A DNA stretch of 53,847 bases from Clostridia bacterium (GTDB lineage Bacteria > Bacillota > Clostridia > Oscillospirales > Acutalibacteraceae): NCBI GenBank assembly GCA_017555765.1, contig JAFZFT010000067.1, positions 1 through 53,847 of the forward strand. Reading direction: 5' to 3'. Under the pieces are notes generated by a model. The model made no database searches. It saw only the letters and a program-made list of their open reading frames with translations, and was not told the origin of the DNA. Positions 17,053 to 25,434 of the stretch are shown piece after piece (within the stretch, counting starts at the first letter, position 1; every line of letters starts with the position of its first letter). Made by a program: the position numbers and the translations under genes.

Positions 17053-17085
17053 AAATATAAACCGCACCCGCAAAAGGGTACGGTT
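17053..17085 (-). terminator. Terminator after the DUF378 gene
   Basis: Stem AACCGTACCC / GGGTGCGGTT (17060-17085) followed by a T-rich stretch on the minus strand. Confidence 0.75.
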
Positions 17086-17093
17086 ATATCGGA

Positions 17094-17312
17094 TTATGTT
17101 TCGCTTTGCTTTTCAGGTGAAACTCTTTCTGAAAAGAGAAGGGAAATACACCAGATTGCACCAAGTGCTACTACTGTGTAGATAATCCTTGCTATTATCG
17201 AGCTCTGTCCGCCGCAAATCCATGCAACAAGGTCAAACTGGAAAATACCGATCAGTCCCCAGTTGAGTCCGCCGATGATAGCTAAAAGTAGTGCAATTTT
17301 ATCAAGCATCAT
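17094..17312 (-). CDS. DUF378-family small membrane protein
   Basis: 72 residues with two membrane segments and the family signature GGLNWGLIGIFQFDLV in the first. The second half VVALGAIWCISLLF is the second helix, then a short polar tail. AGGAG is 8 nt upstream. The family is widespread in Firmicutes and has no known function. Confidence 0.85.
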   Translation of the reverse strand: MMLDKIALLLAIIGGLNWGLIGIFQFDLVAWICGGQSSIIARIIYTVVALGAIWCISLLFSERVSPEKQSET

Positions 17313-17366
17313 TAAATCAACTCCTTTTGAGAGTATTATTGACTGTTTAAGATGCTTTATTCAGAA

Positions 17367-17939
17367 TTATTTTAAATTTTTGCACATGAGACAGTTCCCG
17401 AAAAGATTAAGTTTCTTTATGAAGCCATTTCTTGAATAGAACCTTATTGCACCCTTATTCCCCATACCGCAGGAAAGCATAAGACCGGGAGAATTTTTGT
17501 CTTTTAGATGAGCGCAAAGCGCATCAACAAGCTTACTTCCGGCACCCTTTCCCTGGCAAACAGGGAGAATGTCGATATGAAGATGTGAGGGGAACTGCTT
17601 TTTGAATATCTTGTGCACAAAAAATTCGCACCAAACAATTATCTCATAGTTTTTTCCAAGCTTTTTAACACGGGGCAGATATTTTTCCTTGAACACTCTC
17701 TCGTAGGTGTCATAGTCCTCTGCACAGAGAATATATCCTACTGCATTATCATCTGCATCGGCAACAACAAAGCAGTTATCAGGCTCTTGCTCGGTATAAT
17801 AGTCATTGAACATAAGTCTGAGAAATTCCTTCTGCACCTCTGTTTCAATAGGCATTGAGGATGTCTCATAAAGAACAGTAATGAGGTTATCCTTATCCTC
17901 AGGACGATATTTTCTGATTGTAAAATCCTTTTCTGCCAT
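17367..17939 (-). CDS. GNAT-family N-acetyltransferase
   Basis: About 190 residues from ATG 17939, which has GGGGAG upstream; further upstream ATGs lie inside engB. The acetyl-CoA loop is CQGKGAGSKL and the later GNKGAIRFYSRNGF strand-helix is typical of GNAT domains. It starts 4 bp after engB, so it belongs to the lon-engB unit. The substrate cannot be inferred. Confidence 0.85.
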   Translation of the reverse strand: MAEKDFTIRKYRPEDKDNLITVLYETSSMPIETEVQKEFLRLMFNDYYTEQEPDNCFVVADADDNAVGYILCAEDYDTYERVFKEKYLPRVKKLGKNYEIIVWCEFFVHKIFKKQFPSHLHIDILPVCQGKGAGSKLVDALCAHLKDKNSPGLMLSCGMGNKGAIRFYSRNGFIKKLNLFGNCLMCKNLK

Positions 17940-17943
17940 AGGA

Positions 17944-18531
17944 TTACTCCCCTTCCACATATTTTGAAATAAGTCCTCTGAGTTCTTCGACTCCGTCTCC
18001 CTTTGTTGATGAAAACGGTACAACAGGGATGTTTCCGTACTTTGCAAGAACCGAACAGATTTCGGTAAGACAGTTCATTCTCTCTGTTTTGTTGAGCTTA
18101 TCAGCCTTGGTAAGAGCCACAATAAAGGGAAGCTTATTTGCTACCATGTACTCAATCATATCAAGGTCCTGCTCAGAGGGTTTGTGACGCATATCAATGA
18201 GCTGAACAACTACACGTATGTCTCTGCCTGATGCAAAATAGCTTTCCATAAGCTCGGACCATCGTATTTTTTCATCGTGAGATACCTTTGCATAACCGTA
18301 GCCAGGCAAATCGACAAAACGACAATCATCAACCCTGAAGAAATTTATTGTAACGGTTTTTCCGGGCATTGAGCTGACTCTCGCAAGAGCTTTTCTGTTG
18401 AGAAGCTTGTTGAGAAGGGAACTTTTTCCAACATTTGAACGACCGGAAAAGGCAACCTCAGGCATATCCGAAGGAATAAGCTGCTTTGATGTACCGCATG
18501 AGGTTTCAAAATTACAGTTAACGAACTTCAT
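17944..18531 (-). CDS. engB: Ribosome biogenesis GTPase EngB/YsxC
   Basis: About 195 residues. GTPase motifs G1 GRSNVGKSSL, G3 DLPGYG, G4 TKAD and a G5-like segment with SSTKGDG are all present. EngB acts in late assembly of the 50S subunit. The start at ATG 18531 has AAAGGG 9 nt upstream; an in-frame TTG at 18540 directly abuts that site. It overlaps the end of lon by 14 bp. The lon-engB order is common in Firmicutes. Confidence 0.96.
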   Translation of the reverse strand: MKFVNCNFETSCGTSKQLIPSDMPEVAFSGRSNVGKSSLLNKLLNRKALARVSSMPGKTVTINFFRVDDCRFVDLPGYGYAKVSHDEKIRWSELMESYFASGRDIRVVVQLIDMRHKPSEQDLDMIEYMVANKLPFIVALTKADKLNKTERMNCLTEICSVLAKYGNIPVVPFSSTKGDGVEELRGLISKYVEGE

Positions 18532-20935
18532 CCTTTTCAACCCTTTCTCTGATTATTATATCGTGAGGTGCAAATTTAACTGAGCTTTCCGCTAAATTTT
18601 CCGTACCTTTTGCTTTGATGGCAACTGCGAAAACCTGCTCAAGCTTTTCCACGGGAATAAACTCAAGGTTTTCCTTTACAACAGTATCAATTTCCCATAA
18701 ATCGCTATAGTTCTCTTCAGGAATTATAACCTTTTCAATACCCACCTTATAAGCGGCCATTGACTTTTCCTTGAGTCCGCCTATGGGAAGCACTCTGCCC
18801 GTGAGAGTAACCTCACCTGTCATAGCAACCTTACGGTCAATTCTTCTGTCGGTAAGTACCGAAAGAAGAGCCGTTGATATAGCAATACCTGCTGAGGGTC
18901 CGTCCTTTGGTACGGCACCCTGAGGTACGTGAATATGAATGTTTTTCTTGGTAAACATTTCAGGATTTATGCCGTATTTATCAGCCTTGCTTCTAAGGTA
19001 GCTGTAAGCCGCTCGTGCAGACTCCTTCATTACATCACCGAGACTTCCCGTAAGCTCAAGCTTTCCGTCTCCATCCATTGTGACCGCCTCAATCTGCAGA
19101 AGCTCACCACCGACGCTTGTCCATGCAAGTCCGTTGACAACTCCCACCGCATCTTCCTTGAGAAGAGTTTCGTTTCTGTACTTAGCGGGGCCGAGGAGCT
19201 CTCTGATAAGCTTTACGGTAACAGTCATTCTGCCCTTACCTTCTTCATTGAGCTTTACTGCACACTTTCTGCAAAGCGCCGCAATTTTCTGCTCAAGGCG
19301 TCTGACACCTGCTTCGCGGGTATATTCCTCGATTATGCAACGGATTGCACTGTCATCAAAGCGGAGCTTTCTGCCATCGAGTCCGTGAGCTTTGACCTGC
19401 TTTTTCACAAGATGATTCTTTGCAATCATAAATTTCTCTTCGGGGGTATAGCTTGTAAGCTCAATTACCTCCATTCTGTCATAAAGAGGGCCGGGAATTG
19501 TGGATGCATCGTTAGCTGTTGTTATAAACAGTACCTTACTTAAGTCAAGCGGAAATTCAAGGTAATTATCCCTGAAGCTGTTATTCTGCTCCGGATCAAG
19601 AACCTCAAGAAGAGCAGAAGCAGGATCGCCCTTATAATCACGTCCGAGTTTATCAATTTCATCAAGAAGTACAATAGGATTGAAGGTACCTGCCTGAGTG
19701 AGTGCCGCTGCTATACGGCCTGTCATAGCACCTACATAGGTTTTTCTGTGACCTCTGATTTCTGACTCGTCACTTACACCGCCAAGAGAAAGACGTACAT
19801 ACTTTCTGCCCATAGCTTCGGCAACCGAACGTACAACAGAGGTTTTACCCACACCCGGAGGGCCTACAAGACAGATTATCTGTCCCTTTATATCGTCCGT
19901 AAGAGCCTTGACAGCAAGCATCTCAATAAAGCGCTCCTTGACCTTGGTAAGGCCGTGATGGTCTCTGTCGAGTATTTTACGTGCTGATGAAAGATCAAAT
20001 TTATCCTCTGTGTATTTTCCGAACGGTAAAGCAAGTGCGGTGTCAAGATATCCTCTTGTGATAGTTGCATCAGCTGAATTACCCGCCATTTTAGAAAGCT
20101 TGTCACATTCTGTGGTAAGCTTTTTCTTTACGGTATCACTTGCCTGAAGGTTCTCTATTTTCTGTCTGTAAAGCTGAACTTCACCGAGTACGTCTTCACC
20201 GTCTCCGAGCTCGGATGCAATGACTCTGAGCTTTTCCTTAAGATAAAACTCCTTCTGTCCTTTGTCAATCTGAGCACTCACCTTAGCTTCAAGCTTGTTT
20301 TCGATTTCAAGAATATCGTTTTCTTTAACAAGAAGAAGATAAAGCATCTCTAAACGCTTGAAGGTATCAACCTGCTGAAGAAGCTTCTGTTTATCCTGAT
20401 CCTTTGAAAGCGCAGTACCTGCTACCGCATCACAGACGAGCTCATACTCCTCACTGAAGAATACCTTTGTCGCATCCTCGAAGTCCATTTCTGTAAGTCT
20501 GAGGAATTTGTCAAATTCATCCTTTATCTTACGAACGAGAGCCTTAGCCTCATCCTCCTTATCCGCCTTGATTTTTGAGGACTTCTTTTCTTTTACATCA
20601 CAGATAAAGTAGGGCTTATCCTGCTGAATCTCGGAAATCTCCGCTCTGCATATACCCTCAACGACAACTCTCATAAACTCGCCGTCAGGAGCCTTTATAA
20701 CCTGTCGGATGTTCGCTACAACACCCATTTTGTAAAGATCCTCAGCCTCGGGATTTTCAATATTTATATCCTTCTGGGTAACGAGGAAAATTTTCTGGTT
20801 ATCATTCATTGCTGCTTTTACAGCTGCAACGGATTTTTTTCTTCCCACGTCAAAATGGAAATTAGTTCCCGGGAAAACAACTATTCCCCTGAGAGCTATT
20901 GTGGGAAGTGCTTTATATATCAAGTTTACTGCCAT
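18518..20935 (-). CDS. lon: ATP-dependent protease Lon
   Basis: 805 residues: N-terminal LON substrate domain (1-200), coiled middle, AAA+ domain with Walker A GPPGVGKTS and Walker B LLDEIDK, and C-terminal serine protease domain with the catalytic Ser in PKDGPSAGIAI and Lys about 45 residues later in GLKEKSM. It degrades misfolded and some regulatory proteins. A sigma-A promoter is at 20971-20999; no CIRCE or other heat-shock operator was recognised. Confidence 0.98.
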   Translation of the reverse strand: MAVNLIYKALPTIALRGIVVFPGTNFHFDVGRKKSVAAVKAAMNDNQKIFLVTQKDINIENPEAEDLYKMGVVANIRQVIKAPDGEFMRVVVEGICRAEISEIQQDKPYFICDVKEKKSSKIKADKEDEAKALVRKIKDEFDKFLRLTEMDFEDATKVFFSEEYELVCDAVAGTALSKDQDKQKLLQQVDTFKRLEMLYLLLVKENDILEIENKLEAKVSAQIDKGQKEFYLKEKLRVIASELGDGEDVLGEVQLYRQKIENLQASDTVKKKLTTECDKLSKMAGNSADATITRGYLDTALALPFGKYTEDKFDLSSARKILDRDHHGLTKVKERFIEMLAVKALTDDIKGQIICLVGPPGVGKTSVVRSVAEAMGRKYVRLSLGGVSDESEIRGHRKTYVGAMTGRIAAALTQAGTFNPIVLLDEIDKLGRDYKGDPASALLEVLDPEQNNSFRDNYLEFPLDLSKVLFITTANDASTIPGPLYDRMEVIELTSYTPEEKFMIAKNHLVKKQVKAHGLDGRKLRFDDSAIRCIIEEYTREAGVRRLEQKIAALCRKCAVKLNEEGKGRMTVTVKLIRELLGPAKYRNETLLKEDAVGVVNGLAWTSVGGELLQIEAVTMDGDGKLELTGSLGDVMKESARAAYSYLRSKADKYGINPEMFTKKNIHIHVPQGAVPKDGPSAGIAISTALLSVLTDRRIDRKVAMTGEVTLTGRVLPIGGLKEKSMAAYKVGIEKVIIPEENYSDLWEIDTVVKENLEFIPVEKLEQVFAVAIKAKGTENLAESSVKFAPHDIIIRERVEKDEVR

Positions 20936-20970
20936 ATATACTGTATCATCCTTTATATTTATTACAGTTC

Positions 20971-20999
20971 ATTATACAACACAGAGATTATTAAATCAA
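20971..20999 (-). promoter_or_regulatory. Promoter of lon-engB-GNAT
   Basis: Minus strand TTGATT (20994-20999), 17-bp spacer, TATAAT (20971-20976). Confidence 0.8.
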
Positions 21000-21025
21000 T
21001 AATTATCTGTGAATATATATACACC

Positions 21026-22810
21026 TTAATGAAGCAGAGCCTTTTCAAGAGCGTTGAGGTTACGGTACATGAGACTCACATATGTCTCTCCGCTATTAAA
21101 ATCCTCCGCTGAAATAACGTGACAGGAATAAAGGGTTTCCACCTCGGCGCCTGTCTGCTCGCTTATAGACTCGGCTAACATTCCTGTGCTGAGGTCAATC
21201 TTGAAGACAACGGGTACAGACTCTTCCTTAACCTTGTTGCAGAGATTTGCAACAGTCACGGGATTAGCTTCTGCCTGAGCGGAGCAACCCGGGAAAGCCG
21301 CAAAGTATTCAAGGGAATACCTCTTAGCAAAGTACATAAGCGGGAATCTGTCACCAATAACAATATAATCACTGACTCTTACGTCCATAAGCTCTGATAA
21401 ATCTTCGTCGAGAGTACGGAGTTTTTCAGCAAAGCTACTGTAATTAGAACGGTAAAGCTCACTGCTTTCACTGTCCACTTCACAGATAGCAACACATATA
21501 GCTTCTGCTATTGTAATTGCATTTATCGGAGAAGTCCACACGTGCTCATCGTACTCTTCATGCTCATCTTCGCTATGCTCATGCGAATGAACTTCGTGCT
21601 CTTCACTTTCATAAGCAGTTACGCAATCCATCATTTTTACTGTTCTTATGTCTTTGTCGATGCCGTCAAGTACACTGTAAACCCAAGTTTCGGATTCACC
21701 ACCGCCGAAGATAAACACATCGCACTGCTCGATTTTCATAATATCCCCGGGTGTAGGCTCATAGGTATGACTCTCTTCACCGGGAGAGAGCAGCATAACA
21801 ACCTCAGCATTCTCCCCTGCAATCTGTCTTGCAAAGTCATAAGGAGCAAAGCTTGTTGCAACTATAGTAAGCTTATCCTTGCGGTATATATTGAAGCTGC
21901 CGAATGTCATTGCGAAAATAAATATTACTGCCGAAACAATACACACTGCCGCTTTAAGAAGCTTTTTCACGGAATAAAAACGGCTTTTATCCGAAATATT
22001 TGACACCGCTCCGACCAAAGCAAAAACCGCAAGCATAAATATGTTTACAACTACAACACTTGCACCCGTCGGCGTCTCGTGACGTATTGAAAGGAAAAGT
22101 CCGGACAGGAAACAGAACACTGAAACTGCAGTTGAACATATTACAACGCCCTTATAGCTCTTGCAAACACGCATAGAAGTAACCGTTGGGAAAATTATGA
22201 GTGACGAAATAAGCAATGCCCCCATCATTCTCATACCTATTACGATAGTAACCGCAGTAAGTGCGGATATTATCATATTGTAGACCGATACCTTTGTACC
22301 TGTTGCCTTTGCAAAGCTTTCATCAAAAGTTACCGCGAAAATCTCATTGTAGAAAATCACGAAAAGAGCAATTACAACAACTGAAATAACGGAGCTTATA
22401 ACAACATCGCCCTCGCTCATTGTGAGGATACTGCCAAACATATAGTTATATATATCGACATTCATACCCGTAGTAACAGATGTTGCCATGATACCTATTG
22501 CCAATGCTCCCGTTGATATGAGCGCAATTGCCGCATCACCTTTTATTTTACCTCTCTCGCTCATCTTAAGAAGCATAAACGCTGCAATAACTACAATCGG
22601 AAGAGAGAAATACAACGGTGCAATATTAGCCGCAGAAGCAATCGCCATAGCACCAAAACCCACGTGGGAAAGTCCGTCACCTATCATTGAAAATCGCTTA
22701 AGTACAAGACTTACACCTAAAAGGGCGGCGCAAAGCGAAATAAGTGTACCGACAATAAGAGCGCGTACGAGAAACTGCTGGGAGAAAATCAAGGCTAAAA
22801 CTTCATTCAT
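21026..22810 (-). CDS. Zinc/manganese ABC permease fused to its substrate-binding protein
   Basis: 594 residues. Residues 1-270 are an ABC-3 type metal permease (ZnuB/MntB) with about eight membrane segments. A further membrane helix at about 284-306 is followed by a ZnuA-like metal-binding protein (312-594), with a metal His in GEESHTYEPTPGD (348), a His/acid-rich loop at 405-423 and the AFPGCSAQAEANP segment. The binding protein, normally a free lipoprotein, is thus tethered to the permease. The start overlaps znuC by 4 bp. With zur and znuC upstream, zinc is the likely substrate. The His-rich loop is typical of zinc-binding members. Confidence 0.9.
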   Translation of the reverse strand: MNEVLALIFSQQFLVRALIVGTLISLCAALLGVSLVLKRFSMIGDGLSHVGFGAMAIASAANIAPLYFSLPIVVIAAFMLLKMSERGKIKGDAAIALISTGALAIGIMATSVTTGMNVDIYNYMFGSILTMSEGDVVISSVISVVVIALFVIFYNEIFAVTFDESFAKATGTKVSVYNMIISALTAVTIVIGMRMMGALLISSLIIFPTVTSMRVCKSYKGVVICSTAVSVFCFLSGLFLSIRHETPTGASVVVVNIFMLAVFALVGAVSNISDKSRFYSVKKLLKAAVCIVSAVIFIFAMTFGSFNIYRKDKLTIVATSFAPYDFARQIAGENAEVVMLLSPGEESHTYEPTPGDIMKIEQCDVFIFGGGESETWVYSVLDGIDKDIRTVKMMDCVTAYESEEHEVHSHEHSEDEHEEYDEHVWTSPINAITIAEAICVAICEVDSESSELYRSNYSSFAEKLRTLDEDLSELMDVRVSDYIVIGDRFPLMYFAKRYSLEYFAAFPGCSAQAEANPVTVANLCNKVKEESVPVVFKIDLSTGMLAESISEQTGAEVETLYSCHVISAEDFNSGETYVSLMYRNLNALEKALLH

Positions 22811-23511
22811 TTTACTTCCCTCCCAAGATACATTTTGTAAAGCTCACTGTTTTTATACTCGTCAACAGTACCGAAAAAGCTGTTTTCTTTTTTCAGATGA
22901 AGTACGTGATCGGCGTATTCAACAGCTGAAAACAAATCGTGGGAAACCATTACCACGGTAACCCCGTAATCCGAATTAAGCTTGTTTATAAGATGATAGA
23001 ATTCATTGGTTACAATGGGGTCAAGTCCGGTTACGGGCTCATCGAGAAGAAGAAGCTTCTTACCCGCACATAACGCTCTTGCAAGAAGTACTCTTTGCTG
23101 CTGACCGCCTGAAAGCTCACGATAGCATCTGTTTTTCAGCGAGAGTATGTCAAGCTTTTTCATGTTTTCAATGGCTTCTGCTTTATTTTTCTTTGAAAAG
23201 AATATGCCTTTTTTCTCGGATATGCAGCCCGAAAGCACGACCTCATAAACGCTTGCGGGAAAATCCTTCTGTGCGGTTGTCTGCTGAGGAAGATAGCCGA
23301 TTTCGCCACCACCAAGACCGTCAGATATATGAAGATGACCTGAAGCAGTCTGCTTGAGTCCGAGCATCGCCTTTATAAGCGTACTTTTACCGCTTCCGTT
23401 TTCACCGACTATGCAAAGATAATCCCCCTGAGACACCTCAAAGTTAAGGTCATTTATAACAGTATTATTCTCATAGCTGAGATACACATTTTTACAACTG
23501 ATTACTGACAT
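22807..23511 (-). CDS. znuC: Zinc ABC transporter ATPase
   Basis: About 234 residues from ATG 23511, 1 bp after the zur stop. Walker A GENGSGKST, Q-loop LPQQT, signature LSGGQQQR, Walker B LLLLDEP and the H-loop His in VSHD are all present. It energises uptake through the fused permease/binding protein encoded next. The frame is open 27 codons upstream, but that part lies inside zur. Confidence 0.94.
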   Translation of the reverse strand: MSVISCKNVYLSYENNTVINDLNFEVSQGDYLCIVGENGSGKSTLIKAMLGLKQTASGHLHISDGLGGGEIGYLPQQTTAQKDFPASVYEVVLSGCISEKKGIFFSKKNKAEAIENMKKLDILSLKNRCYRELSGGQQQRVLLARALCAGKKLLLLDEPVTGLDPIVTNEFYHLINKLNSDYGVTVVMVSHDLFSAVEYADHVLHLKKENSFFGTVDEYKNSELYKMYLGREVK

Positions 23512-23512
23512 A

Positions 23513-23926
23513 TTACACCTCTCCCGCACATTTTTCACATAAACCGAGGATAACAGTTTTTGAATTATCAACTCTGAATTTGTGATGCTCAAGAATATGC
23601 TTTCCTACATCGGACATAAAGTCACATCCGAGATGTACAAGGCCTCCGCAACGAAGACACCGAAGATGCATATGCTCCTGACAGTTAAGGTGATCGTCTA
23701 TATACTGAAAAGACGAGGTTTTACTGTCAGAATCAGTATATTTCCGTACCTGACCGTTTTTTTCAAGGCTGTCAAGATAACGGTATACTGTTGTTTTACC
23801 GACGGGAGTACCGTTATTTTTCAGCATTTCAGTTATTTCATCGCAGCTGAGCTGTCTGTCCTTGTTATTTTCAAGCAGTTGAAGAATACTTCTTTTCTGC
23901 TTTGTGTTATATGTTGAGTTTGACAT
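23513..23926 (-). CDS. zur: Fur-family metal regulator, probably Zur
   Basis: About 137 residues from ATG 23926, with GAGGTG upstream. An N-terminal winged helix contains GKTTVYRYLDSL. The dimerisation domain contains HMHLRCLRCGG and the C-terminal CEKC, giving two CxxC pairs for structural zinc. The assignment to zinc rests on the zinc transporter genes that follow at once. A 7-1-7 palindrome overlaps its own leader, which suggests autoregulation. Confidence 0.9.
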   Translation of the reverse strand: MSNSTYNTKQKRSILQLLENNKDRQLSCDEITEMLKNNGTPVGKTTVYRYLDSLEKNGQVRKYTDSDSKTSSFQYIDDHLNCQEHMHLRCLRCGGLVHLGCDFMSDVGKHILEHHKFRVDNSKTVILGLCEKCAGEV

Positions 23927-23940
23927 AATACACCTCAAAA

Positions 23941-23955
23941 TGAAAATGATTTTCA
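23941..23955. promoter_or_regulatory. Zur/Fur-type operator
   Basis: Perfect 7-1-7 palindrome TGAAAATGATTTTCA, between the -10 box and the zur start codon. Binding there would block the zinc operon. Confidence 0.85.
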
Positions 23956-23962
23956 ATTTCAA

Positions 23963-23991
23963 ATTATAAAGATAAAATTGGCAGATGTCAA
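23963..23991 (-). promoter_or_regulatory. Promoter of zur-znuC-znuBA
   Basis: Minus strand perfect consensus TTGACA (23986-23991), 17-bp spacer, TATAAT (23963-23968). The Zur box begins 8 bp downstream. Confidence 0.9.
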
Positions 23992-24189
23992 TACTGAACA
24001 CTGCACTTTTTGACGCCAAATACTTGATTTTGCACAATCTGTTACACAAACTGTTAAAATGCACAAAATATAGTGTAAAATACTTGGCATAATTTTAACT
24101 GTTAATTAGCAAAAATCTATTGAAAAGTTTGTAGAAAAAAGTAAAATATATATGTAAAATTAAAACCAAAGGACATGGGGGTAAATATT

Positions 24190-25392
24190 ATGTCACCTGC
24201 AGCATCATTAACAGAATACCTTGATACAATTCCTCAGGGCAGACTCGGCATCATTGCCATGAGAGGCTGTGAGGAGCTTGCAAAAAAAGTAAGCGACCAG
24301 ATTGTCGAGTGCAGAGAAAAGTTCGAAAAGGAACACAGCAATCTTCATCTCAAGGGCTATCACAGAGATTCATACATCCTCGACGCTACTTTCCCGAGAT
24401 TCTCAACCGGTGAAGGTAAGGGTGTTATCAACGAATCAATCAGAGGCTACGATCTTTTCATTATCAGCGACTGCTTCAACTACAGCGTTACTTACAAAAT
24501 GTATAACCTTAAGGATGCTAACGGCAATCCCCTTCAGGTTCCCATGAGTCCCGATGACCACTTTGCTGACCTTAAGAGAGTTATCTCAGCTTGTGCAGGC
24601 AAGGCAAAGAGAATCACTGTTATTATGCCTATGCTTTATGAAGGCAGACAGCACAGAAGAACAACAAGAGAATCACTCGACTGCGCTCTCGCACTTCAGG
24701 AGCTCGAAAACATGGGTGTAAGCAACATCATCACATTTGATGCTCACGACCCCAGAATCCAGAACGCTATCAAGATCGGTTTTGAAAGCGTATCACCCAC
24801 ATATCAGATGATCAAGGCTATCGCTAAGAGCCTTAACAACGATATCAAGTTCACACCCGAAAACACAATGATGATTTCTCCCGATGAGGGCGGTATGGGC
24901 AGATGCGTTTACTATTCACAGGTACTCGGCGTTCAGCTCGGTATGTTCTATAAGAGAAGAGACTTCTCTCGAATCGTTGACGGTAGAAACCCCATCGTTT
25001 CACACGAATTCCTCGGTTCAGATGTTGAAGGCAAGGACGTTATCGTTGTTGACGATATGATTTCAAGCGGCGACTCAATGCTTGACGTTTGCCGTCAGCT
25101 CAAGAAGCTCAAGGCAAGAAGAATCTTTGTATTCTCATCCTTCGGTCTTTTCTCATCAGGTCTTGAAAGATTTGACGATGCATTCAAGGAAGGCATCTTC
25201 GACAGAATCTTCACAACAAACCTTATTTATCAGACTCCCGAGCTTCTTACAAAGGAATGGTACTATTCAGTTGATATGTCAAAGTATGTTGCTCTTATCA
25301 TCGACACACTTAACCACGACAGATCAGTAAGCCCCTTCCTTAACCCCATTCAGAAGATCAACGATTATATCGATCTTTACAACCTCAAATAA
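24190..25392 (+). CDS. prs: Ribose-phosphate pyrophosphokinase, long divergent form
   Basis: 400 residues from ATG 24190, which has GGGGG 8 nt upstream; an ATG at 24175 is part of that site. It makes PRPP from ribose 5-phosphate and ATP. Motifs align with PRPP synthetase: FDAHDPRIQNA (usual DLHAGQIQGF), ISPDEGGMGR, FYKRRDF and the PRPP loop VIVVDDMISSGDSM. It is about 80-90 residues longer than the usual 310-320. Extra sequence occurs in the N-terminal half and at the C-terminus, placing it in a divergent Clostridial branch. It is alone on the plus strand, behind an AT-rich region with no clear consensus promoter, and ends at a strong terminator. Confidence 0.92.
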   Translation: MSPAASLTEYLDTIPQGRLGIIAMRGCEELAKKVSDQIVECREKFEKEHSNLHLKGYHRDSYILDATFPRFSTGEGKGVINESIRGYDLFIISDCFNYSVTYKMYNLKDANGNPLQVPMSPDDHFADLKRVISACAGKAKRITVIMPMLYEGRQHRRTTRESLDCALALQELENMGVSNIITFDAHDPRIQNAIKIGFESVSPTYQMIKAIAKSLNNDIKFTPENTMMISPDEGGMGRCVYYSQVLGVQLGMFYKRRDFSRIVDGRNPIVSHEFLGSDVEGKDVIVVDDMISSGDSMLDVCRQLKKLKARRIFVFSSFGLFSSGLERFDDAFKEGIFDRIFTTNLIYQTPELLTKEWYYSVDMSKYVALIIDTLNHDRSVSPFLNPIQKINDYIDLYNLK

Positions 25393-25399
25393 GAAAATT

Positions 25400-25434
25400 C
25401 AAAGGCAGTACATTTGATGTACTGCCTTGTTTTT
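25400..25434 (+). terminator. Terminator of prs, possibly bidirectional with hydF
   Basis: Stem AAGGCAGTACA / TGTACTGCCTT (25402-25428) followed by TGTTTTTATT. On the minus strand the tail is poorer, so termination of hydF is less certain. Confidence 0.88.

Noticed and set aside
18929-19543. Plus-strand open frame of 204 codons within lon
   Set aside because: Antisense shadow of lon; the protein has no recognisable domain and no RBS, while lon is continuous on the other strand.
17944-20935. Frameshift between lon and engB because their frames overlap
   Set aside because: Both proteins are full length with normal ends; the 14-bp overlap is ordinary translational coupling.
20936-21025. CIRCE or CtsR operator before lon
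   Set aside because: No inverted repeat or CtsR-type heptad repeat found; only a sigma-A promoter.
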